The notes under the pieces are model-generated. The model was not told where the DNA came from and did not search any database. It worked only from the letters and a program-made list of their open reading frames with translations. A stretch of 64,000 nucleotides of DNA from NCBI RefSeq assembly GCF_000209165.1, contig NC_009045.1:1054001-1118000 (forward strand), in the 5' to 3' direction. Made by a program: the position numbers and the translations under genes. This document shows positions 39,256 through 48,400 of this stretch, piece after piece. This stretch comes from Scheffersomyces stipitis CBS 6054. Lineage: Eukaryota > Ascomycota > Pichiomycetes > Serinales > Debaryomycetaceae. The stretch's first letter is position 1, and each line of letters starts with the position of its first letter.

Positions 39256-39987
39256 CTCTGACTTCTTGTAGCTTTGGCTTTCAAGAAGAGAACTTTCTCC
39301 AGAGCTCGAATATAGAATTAGAGATGAGGTTATACTGAAAAATTCAGTATTCCTGTATACAGCAAATTCTTTTTGATAATGGTTGCAACTCTTGTACGAG
39401 TTTGAAGTCCGAGTAAAATTTGGTTATGCTTAGATGTGATAGTGAAACGTAAGAGAAGAGTGTTATATAAAGATGTGAAATATCTGATTTGAGAGAGTGG
39501 CCTAAAAGTTCAGTGGAGCCCATTCCACACTGAATCCTGTCAACCTCAAATTAGCTGAACTCAAGACTAACAGGAACAAGAGGTGACAAAGCATAATGGA
39601 GAACACTGTCTCTGGTACCTCTTCTGTCTAAACTTTCTACTTCCATCACCTTTCTAAGAGATCAGCCGAGAACCAGAAATGTCAATTGAAGAGTTTCGAG
39701 AGAAACCAAAATGTTTGCCGTTTTGTAGAGAGAAACAAATTAGTGTCGTTGTATCTTTTTTATATCCAAGGGAAACTCAACAATTGATAACAAAATGATC
39801 TTCAAAAGCAAAGCATAACTACCTTAGCCAATAAGTTCAAAATGAAGGAAATAATTGGCTTCAAAGTAGCATTCATAAAACTAATGCATAGAATAGCAAA
39901 TATATATCACGTGATCCAAATCCCGTGCCGAAAACCCGTGATCAAAACAGCAATTGTTTTAACAAAGAAAAGTTCTCAGCAAGAAAA
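39256..39987. other. Region between NSA1 and tRNA-Ile
   Basis: 732 bases with the NSA1 promoter at the low end and a TCACGTGA palindrome at 39907-39914, 74 bases upstream of tRNA-Ile. No protein gene is seen; a frame at 39842-40102 runs through the tRNA and is not a gene. Confidence 0.5.
39323..39344 (+). promoter_or_regulatory. PAC and RRPE-like elements of NSA1
   Basis: GATGAG (39323-39328) and TGAAAAATT (39336-39344) lie 70-90 bases upstream of NSA1, 7 bases apart. Such a pair marks ribosome-biogenesis promoters (Dot6/Tod6 and Stb3 sites in yeast). Confidence 0.5.
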
Positions 39988-40061
39988 GGTCCCTTGGCCC
40001 AGTTGGTTAAGGCGTGGTGCTAATAACGCCAAGATCAGCAGTTCGATCCTGCTAGGGACCA
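39988..40061 (+). tRNA. tRNA-Ile (AAT)
   Basis: 74 bases. The anticodon loop is CTAATAA (AAT, read as IAU after editing). The acceptor arms GGTCCCT and AGGGACC pair perfectly and the discriminator is A. The T arm carries GTTCGATCC, the B box. No intron. It closely matches S. cerevisiae tRNA-Ile(AAU). It is followed by only three T residues, then the tRNA-Ala gene 19 bases later. Confidence 0.97.
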
Positions 40062-40080
40062 TTTCTCCTCTGAATTCACA

Positions 40081-40153
40081 GGGCGTGTGGCGTAGTTGGT
40101 AGCGCGTTCGCTTAGCATGCGAAAGGTCTCCGGTTCGACTCCGGACTCGTCCA
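40081..40153 (+). tRNA. tRNA-Ala (AGC)
   Basis: 73 bases, beginning GGGCGTG and ending CTCGTCCA. The anticodon loop is TTAGCAT (AGC). The acceptor stem contains the G3-U70 identity pair of alanine tRNAs (third base G opposite T). The B box GGTTCGACTCC is present. It is nearly identical to yeast tRNA-Ala(AGC). A five-T run at 40158-40162 ends the unit. Confidence 0.97.
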
Positions 40154-40851
40154 TTTCTTTTTGATTCTGGTAGCTTGTATTTGTAAAAAGATGCTGCTAC
40201 TCTGTGGTTTTCTTTTTGTTGGTGCAAAATGGATTACTTTTCGTTTCGCAACCAAAGTGCGCATAGGCGCATTCCACCAACTGGCAAAAGAGAAGTGAAT
40301 GCGAAATCGCCTGAGTTTTCTAGATTCAGAGAAGAGAGTAAGAGCTGTGAGTTGATCTTCCTAACAGTATGAACTTATCATTTTTCTCACTCAATCTTAA
40401 ATCAAATCTTGTCACCACCCACTTCCTAATCTTGTTAGCTTTGTCTTTACTGGCAACAGACAGTTTGTGTATCCTGCACAGTGAACGTACCGATAAGGGC
40501 ATATTTACTTATCACGTTCAGGAGCCACTACAATTCTTCTACTCCAATTCCACGTTTCAAACTGATGTCCATAGCTGAGCCTGTGTGGGGCCATAATGAG
40601 TTAGTGCCTATGGAAGAGGTGAGTAGACATATTTCGGGATATTCGAGCGGTGTTAAGGCGTAAAATTTGGAGTACTGGACAGTTCCCCTGGAGCAAAGAA
40701 CCAACAAGATATATCCATAACTAAGATCAACCAATTGGTGCACATTGTGAATGCGATTGGCTATGTGTGACAAGATAACAGATGCAGCATACTATATGAT
40801 CTATATTGTGGGCTGTCTTACACTCTATATTATCCCCTATGCTTTGAGAGC
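40154..40851. other. Intergenic region after the tRNA pair
   Basis: 698 bases. It holds the pol III terminator (40158-40162). A 69-codon frame at 40369-40578 begins with a signal-peptide-like stretch (LLALSLLATDSLC), but nothing else supports it as a gene. I saw no LTR. Confidence 0.45.
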
Positions 40852-42336
40852 ATGCTATTAGCTGTTCAGATTCCATTTGTTCAAGCTAGATATATTCTTC
40901 AAACTCATACTAACTATCAGATGGAGTGGAATGACCACAAACAGCAGCTTCTCACACGTTACGTGGAAGACTATGCGGATTCGCTTCTGGACCCGCTGTT
41001 GTTTTTTCAGAGAATCGACTGGCAGCATTTGCTCAAGACTTTAGATGTCCATAATCTTGAGTTGCTCCAGCTAAAAGTAGATGAGCTTTATGATAGCCGG
41101 TTCAGTGGGTTCGAAGCCGGCGAAAACGTGAATATAGCCGAGATAGTAGACCATTGGAAGAAGAAACGGAACCCATTGTTTCGGGAAGTAGCACGAATGA
41201 TTGAGTCCTTAGGTCTAGAATCGTTTGAGACAGAATCTCCAAGATCAGAAAACGTCCCCAATATCAGCACAAGTAGTGTAGCTAATGTCAGAAGAACTTC
41301 TGGATCTGGAACTCGTCCGAGTCTTTCTAGAAATCCGAATAGTTTCCACATTCCACGCCAGGAAATGCCCAAAATGACAAAAACCCAACGTAGAATGTCG
41401 CTAGACTTGATGCATCTGCAATCAGCAGTGTCAGATATCATGCTGGGAGGTCATCGTAGAAACAGTAGTCTTACAAAACCAGCAGAAAGCAGTACAACAA
41501 ATGTTAATGTAATCACGAAAGCAGAAGTAATATCTACTCCCAGAGCGCCTCCACTTAACCAAACACTGTCGTTGACCAAAAACAGACTAAAAGGAGTGCA
41601 GAAGAAGTTTCGTTTTGTTCTTGGATCAAAGTCGAAGTTAGACTTGCCCAAAACCAGAAACCCCAATTCCTCCATTCTGAATGATACATCAAAACCTGTA
41701 GAAGAAGGAGACAAGAAGTCAAGAAGACTTTCGCTTGTAGGCGAGAATCTTCCGCTATACATTAGAAAACAACTTGAGATATCTCCCAGATCCACACTGG
41801 TGATTCTAGAACCATCTGTAGATACGGATGAACACATCGAGGACCCTCATATAGAAAGCAATGTAATAGCTACATCGAACGAGACTACCAGTGTCAGAAA
41901 AACAGAATCAAAGAATCAAAAACAGGTGGTCAAGAAGAAATCTCGATTGCAGAATCTTTTGGCCAACTCGCAGTCTCTCTATTCTCATTCAAAGGATGTC
42001 AATTCTGCCAGATCCAGTTTAGCTTCCAGTAATATTTCCAGCAGCAACAAGACAAGCAACACTTCAGCAGGAGGAACTCCTCACTACGACTCAGATGAAG
42101 AAGACGACAACAAGGAGTACATTCTGCCCGATCTGCTTACTCGATATTATGGAATGCAAGCAGACGATAATGGTGACCATGAGGAGATTCTAAAGGAAAT
42201 TGACGAGAACGAGGACGACATTGATTTTGTGAACGTCAACGAAAGCTACGATGTGCTTGTCCGAAGAGTAGCAGATGATGACAGAGAAAATACACACCAT
42301 GATTATGACGATGATGATTATTTATTTAAAATATGA
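40852..42336 (+). CDS. Unrecognised, mostly disordered protein of about 490 residues
   Basis: 494 residues from 40852, or 471 from the ATG at 40921 (MEWNDHKQQLL), which I prefer because the first 23 residues are unlike the rest. Residues ~24-125 look folded and helical (ADSLLDPLLFFQRIDWQHLLKTL; LLQLKVDELYDSRFSGFEAG). The remainder is Ser/Asn/Thr-rich and disordered, with short conserved-looking islands: RRMSLDLMHLQSA, KKFRFVLGSKSKLDLP, SLVGENLPLYIRKQLE and YILPDLLTRYYGM, plus RRxS-type phosphorylation sites. The end is an Asp-rich tail. The style is that of a cortical, bud-neck or cell-cycle scaffold, but this is impression only. Convergent with TPC1. Confidence 0.75.
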   Translation: MLLAVQIPFVQARYILQTHTNYQMEWNDHKQQLLTRYVEDYADSLLDPLLFFQRIDWQHLLKTLDVHNLELLQLKVDELYDSRFSGFEAGENVNIAEIVDHWKKKRNPLFREVARMIESLGLESFETESPRSENVPNISTSSVANVRRTSGSGTRPSLSRNPNSFHIPRQEMPKMTKTQRRMSLDLMHLQSAVSDIMLGGHRRNSSLTKPAESSTTNVNVITKAEVISTPRAPPLNQTLSLTKNRLKGVQKKFRFVLGSKSKLDLPKTRNPNSSILNDTSKPVEEGDKKSRRLSLVGENLPLYIRKQLEISPRSTLVILEPSVDTDEHIEDPHIESNVIATSNETTSVRKTESKNQKQVVKKKSRLQNLLANSQSLYSHSKDVNSARSSLASSNISSSNKTSNTSAGGTPHYDSDEEDDNKEYILPDLLTRYYGMQADDNGDHEEILKEIDENEDDIDFVNVNESYDVLVRRVADDDRENTHHDYDDDDYLFKI

Positions 42337-42515
42337 GTCCCTTGACTCTCTATACCACGAAGAAGTTCTATACAATTAATGATGCCCTGATGTCTATGAA
42401 GTCTATAAGAAAGATGTTGTAGATGAAGATGTAGAAAAAATGCAAATGTGCAGATGTCGATTATGTCAACATCATGTAATGATGGAGCTGATGATACAGA
42501 TGTAGATGTGTTCAA

Positions 42516-43629
42516 CTAGTCTAGAGTTTTACGATTGATTCTTTGAATAGCAGCTAATGAATACTCGTAGACAAATAGTGAAACAGCACTAGTGGGCGAT
42601 GTCTTCAACACGCTGATACCAAACCCTTTGTAGAGGCCAAGAACTCCTTCGTTGGCAACAATATCTGCGAGTAACCTGAAGGCTCCTACTCTCTTCGCAG
42701 AATTGTATAAAATCTTGTACATCTGAGTTCTCTTTCTGATGGTATCCAAAGGGAATGTGATACCTTTGGAAGTTGCACCGGCTATGAAGCCACATATGCC
42801 CTCTTTAAAGGGAATGTCTCTGTCTCCCAAAGTTTCTCTAACCAACTCATACGACCAGAACATGAGTCCAGTGGTCGTAGAGATGGAAAGCATTGCCGGT
42901 TTGATACCTGCAAAGAGTCCTGTGAAGCCCTCAGACAGTATAATCTCACGTGCTGTACCACTCATGGACAAGAGCTTCTTTTCACTGTTTGCAGCGAGTC
43001 TGGTTCTGAGCAAATCGAAAGGGTACGTTACCAAAGTACTCACGACTCCAGCACCTGTTCCAGACACCAAAGAATGGGCCGAGGAAGGCAAGTTGAAACC
43101 GCTTGTATCTGACAAATGCGAGAGCCATCTGCTGATGGAAGAGTATGTTGTGAATTGTGCTGCTCCATAGAGAACATACAAGATCTCAGCAGGAACGTTC
43201 CCCTTCCAGAGAGCAATGGCACCTTCATTTTTCAAGAGGTCCTTTACTACAGTGGTCACAGACACTCTCGAACGAAAGGCGCTTCTTTGTAGTTGAAGTC
43301 TGATTTTGATAGTATCCAATGGAGCAGTTACAGCACTAGCAAAGTTAGTATTGAAGATGACAACTACGAATGATTGATTTCCTGAACGACACTAACACAT
43401 GATAATCACTATGGAATAAGCGAGAGCTCAGCTATTTCTCTTTCGTCAACTTTATTTCCAGCTTATTCCAGCCAAATTATCATATCTTGAAGAGTCTCTG
43501 GGATGGATACTGTTTCGATTTTAGTACTTACCGAGCAACAGCTCCCGATATAGAGCCGGCAAGAAGAGACTCGTAGGGAGAGACTTCCGAGCCCTTCCGC
43601 AAATGATCTTCACGCTTTCGAGACTCCAT
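42516..43629 (-). CDS. TPC1: Mitochondrial thiamine pyrophosphate carrier, one intron
   Basis: 305 residues after splicing (yeast Tpc1: 314). It belongs to the six-span mitochondrial carrier family and imports thiamine pyrophosphate across the inner membrane. Exon 1 is 43629-43532 (98 bases: 32 codons plus two bases) and exon 2 is 43335-42516. Exon 1 supplies the start [13 protein letters not shown] and [12 protein letters not shown], which lines up with the yeast N-terminus. The joined codon gives [16 protein letters not shown], with the first carrier signature PxDxxK. Signatures two and three are [10 protein letters not shown] and [10 protein letters not shown]. Without the intron the frame would begin at a TTG inside the first signature and lack the first membrane span. 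Confidence 0.9.
43336..43531 (-). other. Intron of TPC1 (196 bases)
   Basis: The donor is GTAAGT (43531-43526), the branch point TACTAAC (43350-43344), and the acceptor is CTAG ending at 43336, only a few bases after the branch point. Exon joining restores the first carrier signature and the first membrane span exactly in frame. Confidence 0.9.
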
Positions 43630-44268
43630 CCATTCACTAGGCTTTGCAGAGAAAAGTTGAAAATAGGGAAGCATATCTCTGCTCCAAAAAAGCTTTGGGA
43701 TCTGTATAGATTCATGCAGTATGCGATCAAATGAACCGAGACAAAGAAGAGATTAGGAGGAGAGAACAGCATAAATGGACATTTAGGGATACTCCATATT
43801 TAGTTGGAGACTCAAAGCAAAGAGAGGCAAGTTTCAGAAAAAGCCATGGGTTAGAGTGGAAATCTATTTCCTCTTCATGTCTTTTAAGGGTACTGAGTCA
43901 GTCTATAGAGTAGTCAGTAGAAATGGGTGCGAAATTCTTGCTTCTATGAATGTAAACAGGAATTCTACCTTTTCAGCCACTTGAGCTAACTAACTCTAAT
44001 CAATATCTCAACATCTTCATTTTCTGCTTAAATTTCCCAACTTCACAAATCCATTTTTTCACTTTTTGACGCTATTTTCACAAATCCTAGTCTTTATATT
44101 ATTAGCATTTATTTTCAGTATGAGACGCGATTTTTCAGTCGCGCCTTTAGATTTTGTCTATTCGAAATATTTATTCTAATTTCCAGATACAGATTCTTTA
44201 TGAATTCCAATTGATGCTTTTCTTTTCTCTTTAGTTATCTTTATCAGTTCATAGCGACCATTCAGGCG
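43630..44268. promoter_or_regulatory. Divergent promoter region, TPC1 / CDT1-like
   Basis: 639 bases between two outward start codons. Near the CDT1-like gene lies an inverted pair of CGCGA sites (listed separately). The middle is AT-rich. The short frame at 43731-43913 is not supported. Confidence 0.5.
44125..44143. promoter_or_regulatory. Inverted CGCGA pair, MluI-box-like, before the CDT1-like gene
   Basis: ACGCGA and TCGCG face each other across eight bases, about 130 bases before the ATG. ACGCG(A/T) is the core of the MBF (MluI cell-cycle box) site, active at G1/S in yeasts. Confidence 0.45.
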
Positions 44269-45327
44269 ATGGACATAAACCCTCACCCGCATATTCCCAA
44301 ACACATTTTTGAGGATTTGATAAAGAAATTCCACTACATTGATACCACCCTATCTCTTCACTATGCAGCGCACACAACCGATCCATTGGTAACCAATCTC
44401 CTAGATACCGCTGCCGAAATGGGCCAGAAAAGGATTAAAGTCAGCGACTTGGAATGCATCATATGTGTAGATTCCTCCACTTACTTTTTGTACAAAAAAG
44501 GAGATAATTACTATGATTATTCCCAGATTTACCTCAAGATTCCAGGCATTTTCAGCCCAAAATCATTATCCCAAAGGAAGTCCGCCTTCACCCAGCAAGT
44601 AAACAAATGGATAGCAGAGAACCAAGGGAGAGCTTCCTTGCATTGTCAGCCTGTAGAAGAGATATTGAAACAGAATGAACAAATATCAACTATCACTTCT
44701 GATTCCTTACCCTTAGTAACTTCAGCATTATCGATATCGTCAGCATCTTCTACATCCACACTGTCGAAATCACTGCCGACAAAAATAGTCAAACCTCGCT
44801 CCGGCTCTTCTTCTCCGACGAAACGTAAAGGTGGAATTCTCCTTTCAGATTTGAAGAACGATTCCTCCAAATTTAAGTTTCAGCTGCGGGACGAAGAAGT
44901 CGAGAAACAGAAAAGCAACGGTCTTTCTCTTCTCGACAGAATACGTCTCAAGGAAAAGCTCCAGAAAGAAAAAGACAGAGAAGACGAGATCAATAACAGT
45001 CCACAGAAGAAGTATGAACGATATTTGCTAGACAAGAGCATTCCAATTTATGACATGATCTACCAGATGACAAAAGAAAACCAGCTTGGAAGCACAGACC
45101 AAGCAAAGGAACAACCTACAACTCTTTCGGTGACGAAATTGACAGCAATTATCACCGACAGCATGTCGTACCCCATTGAAAAAGACGAGATAGTAGATGC
45201 CTTAAACCTCATGGAGAAGAAATTGAAAGACTTATGTCTCTTCAATATAATCAGAAGAAATGATATAGTCGTTCTCAAAGTAGGTCAGCTTCTGAGAGAT
45301 AGGGACTTACAAATGCTCAGGAAGTAG
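44269..45327 (+). CDS. Probable replication licensing factor Cdt1
   Basis: 352 residues. Cdt1 brings the Mcm2-7 helicase to origins in G1 by binding ORC-Cdc6 and MCM. The N-terminal 70 residues (IPKHIFEDLIKKFHYIDTTLSLHY) have the layout of the Cdt1 N-terminal winged-helix fold. A Ser-rich linker with a basic SSPTKRKGG segment follows at ~145-190. Then NGLSLLDRIRLKEKLQKEKD (~235-255) matches the SLLDRIRxK motif that opens the MCM-binding C-terminal domain, and the chain ends in a second winged-helix-like domain (TLSVTKLTAIITDSMSYPIEKDEIVDALNLMEKKLKDL). S. cerevisiae Tah11 is longer (604). The MBF-like promoter sites fit. Homology is from motifs, not from a search. Confidence 0.6.
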   Translation: MDINPHPHIPKHIFEDLIKKFHYIDTTLSLHYAAHTTDPLVTNLLDTAAEMGQKRIKVSDLECIICVDSSTYFLYKKGDNYYDYSQIYLKIPGIFSPKSLSQRKSAFTQQVNKWIAENQGRASLHCQPVEEILKQNEQISTITSDSLPLVTSALSISSASSTSTLSKSLPTKIVKPRSGSSSPTKRKGGILLSDLKNDSSKFKFQLRDEEVEKQKSNGLSLLDRIRLKEKLQKEKDREDEINNSPQKKYERYLLDKSIPIYDMIYQMTKENQLGSTDQAKEQPTTLSVTKLTAIITDSMSYPIEKDEIVDALNLMEKKLKDLCLFNIIRRNDIVVLKVGQLLRDRDLQMLRK

Positions 45328-45473
45328 CAACAATTGCATTATTAATTAAATTATATTACAACAAAAGTAATAATCATGGCCCTCTGATTTATTGACTCGG
45401 TAGAATTGTAATATATATGTACATATCTATAAAAATTAATGATAAAAAGATCCATATGATTGTGACAACTTGA

Positions 45474-48400
45474 CTAATCATCTCTAATAGCAATGTCAGC
45501 CGGACCGGAATTCATGAAGTAGTGCTTCAATACCACTTCTATGGCCCAGGTGAAGGACAAATCAATCAAAATTGACCCTGTCAACTTGATTTTGAAGTCT
45601 GTGCTCATCTTGACAAACTTCATGGCTTCGTTCAACTCTGGCATTAATTCAGTGGATCCAGCAAGAGTCAAGAATGAAACACCCAACAAACCATAGTACA
45701 TACCCTTGTTGTCTTTAATGCTTTCCCTGAATGGCAAGCCAATGTAGTTGACAGCAAAGGTGGACACCTGTTGAGCCAACTGCAACAAGAACATACCGGT
45801 GTTCAACAATGATGGAGAGAATTCCTTTTCCAAGTCAATCTGGGGTTCTCTTGGTTCATTAATATAGATTTCTCTGGTAATGTAGATCAACGTGACAATG
45901 TGAATTGCGAATTGACCCAAGATAGAACCCATGATGTACTTGTTAAAGATACCGTCCTGTGGTCTTTCTTTTGACAACTTCTCAATTGGCCTACCACGGG
46001 AAATCGACAAGAAGCAAATAGACAATAAAATACCAGAGATGGTGGATTGAGCATCACCAAACTTGATTCCAGCCAAGTACAACACGGAAAGAGAGTAGGC
46101 AGAAATCAAACAGTTCAAGGCTAAGATCTTGTACATTTGAATGGTGGAAACCAAGGCACAACGACCTTGACGAATAATGTTTGTAACAGTAGACACATTA
46201 GCCAACTTGGAAGTGAAAGGCGCAGCAACAGAAGCATCTCCCAACTTCAAGACTGGAGCTTCGTCTTCACCTTCTGGATCATTAAGTGAAGCCATCAAAG
46301 AGTCAGCAATACTAGAGGCACTTTGCTTTCCTTCCTTAGCTTTGATCTTGGGAAGACCACCCCTGTTAGCAATGGCCACAGCACGTCTCATTTCATCTGT
46401 AATTTCCACACCTCTCTTTTGCAAGGCTTCCAAATATTTTGGATTGTTTGGTCCAGGTGGATAGACATGGGCAAGTTGAGGTGGAACTGGAGGTGGGTTC
46501 TTACCCCAGTTGGTGAAAATCTCCACTTGCTTTTCATAGACTCTAGTCATGGCTTCGATCTTTCTGTTTTCAGCAATCTTCTTCAAGCCGTCTTCAGTAC
46601 CGTTCAACAAAGCGACACCAATGTGGGCTTGTTTTAAAGCACCCACATCATTGGTTCCGTCACCACACATCAAGGTGTTGTAGCCAGCTTCCTTCAACGA
46701 TGTCAAGATGAACTCCTTCTGGTTTGGTGAAACTCTAGCATAAACCCAAGTGTGCTTCAACAAGTCCAAAATTTGCTCGTGGTCAGCCAAGTAGCCCAAC
46801 GCATAACCAGTGATACAGACATCGTACTTCTTGAACAACTCGGTGTTGATTTCATCGGAAGACTTGAAAGGAATAACAATAGATTCAGTGACGTTTCTCC
46901 AGACCAAATTCTGCTCATCAGTAACATCATGGTGCTCCTCCGGAGCATCCAAGATCAACACGTCCTTAGTGGTGATAGCCACCTGCTTAGCAACGTGACA
47001 AGCAGTCAAAGGATTGTCACCAGTGATCATAACAGAACGGTGAGAGGATTCGTTTAACATCTTGATTGTTTCCACAGCATCGTCTTTCAAAGGACAGTGG
47101 AAAACAATAAACCCAGCAAAGTGCAACTTGGACTCGATTTCTTCTCTGGCAACCTTATTCACATTGACGTTAGCATCAAGGTACTTATAAGCCAAAGCTA
47201 GCACACGAGAACCAGATCTGGTGAACGACTTGTAGATATCTTCATAGTTCTCTGGAGCATCAATAATCATATTGCGGATTGTCTCTGGAGCACCCTTAGC
47301 GGCTACAAAGTTCTTACCAGGGACGGTATTAATGGAGGAGATAGCCGAGGATCTTTTCAAGGCGGATGAGAATTGGAAACGACGCAAGATCTTGATCTTT
47401 TCCGACTTGCCTTTTCCAATGTCTCTTTCTACAGTATCGTTATTTCCGACGTTCCAATGGGCGGCCTTCAAGGTGGCTTGTTCCATTGGATCACCTACAA
47501 TGTCACCATCATCAAGTCTAACTAAAGCATGAGCCGAACCCAAGACAAGAGAAGTCGTTTCAGGGGCGTCTTCGCACTTGAACAAGTGGTGGATGTCGTT
47601 GAGGTTGAAACCAGCTAAACCTTCAAACACAAGATCTTCTGCAGTCAAGGTTCCGGTCTTGTCGAAACAACAGACATCGATTCTACCGGCCAAAGGAATT
47701 CTGAAAGGTTCAGTACAGTAAACATAGTACTTTTGTAAAGCAGCCAAAGACGAGTTCACAGCCATAGTCAATTCCATAGGCAACTCAGGAGGAACTACGG
47801 ACGTAATAATAATGATACAGTCTAAGATTAACTTGGCTTGGGTTCTACCCATCCTCGTTCCTTCGACCCAAACGTACCACGAGGCAGCTATAGCGAATTG
47901 CAACAAGAACAAGATGAAGAGTAATGCCTCTTTGTTGCCCACAGAAACTCTTTCACTGGAGAAGATCATCATACGAACCAAAGAACCTTGCGAAGTTTCA
48001 AATCCTGTCTTGGTCACATACGCAAGAGCTCCGTTATCGGGAGCAATAGGAACGATGGGGTTTTCCGGCTTGGTCACTTGCAAAGCCGATGTACCACCAT
48101 GCAAAATCGAGTTCTTGTCAAAGCCATCTGGCTGCAACTTTTCACCGCTAGGTCTCAACTTAATCGACTCCTTCAACAAAGGTGTAGACTCACCAGACAA
48201 CATGGCTTCGTTAACAATTGCACTACCGTCAGTCAAGAGTAAATCACAGGGAAGTGCAGAGTCATCGCTAGTTCTGGTGACAGAAACCAAATCGCCAGGA
48301 AGCAATTCGGTGGTCTTCAATTGTTTCCACTTTTCACTTCTGTAAGTGTAGATAGTGTAAGGCTTGATACCCATACTCTGGAACTCAGCCATGGTCGTTC

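Noticed and set aside
40369..40578. 69-codon frame with signal-like start after the tRNA pair
   Set aside because: No homologue known, stops soon after the hydrophobic segment, and no promoter elements seen.
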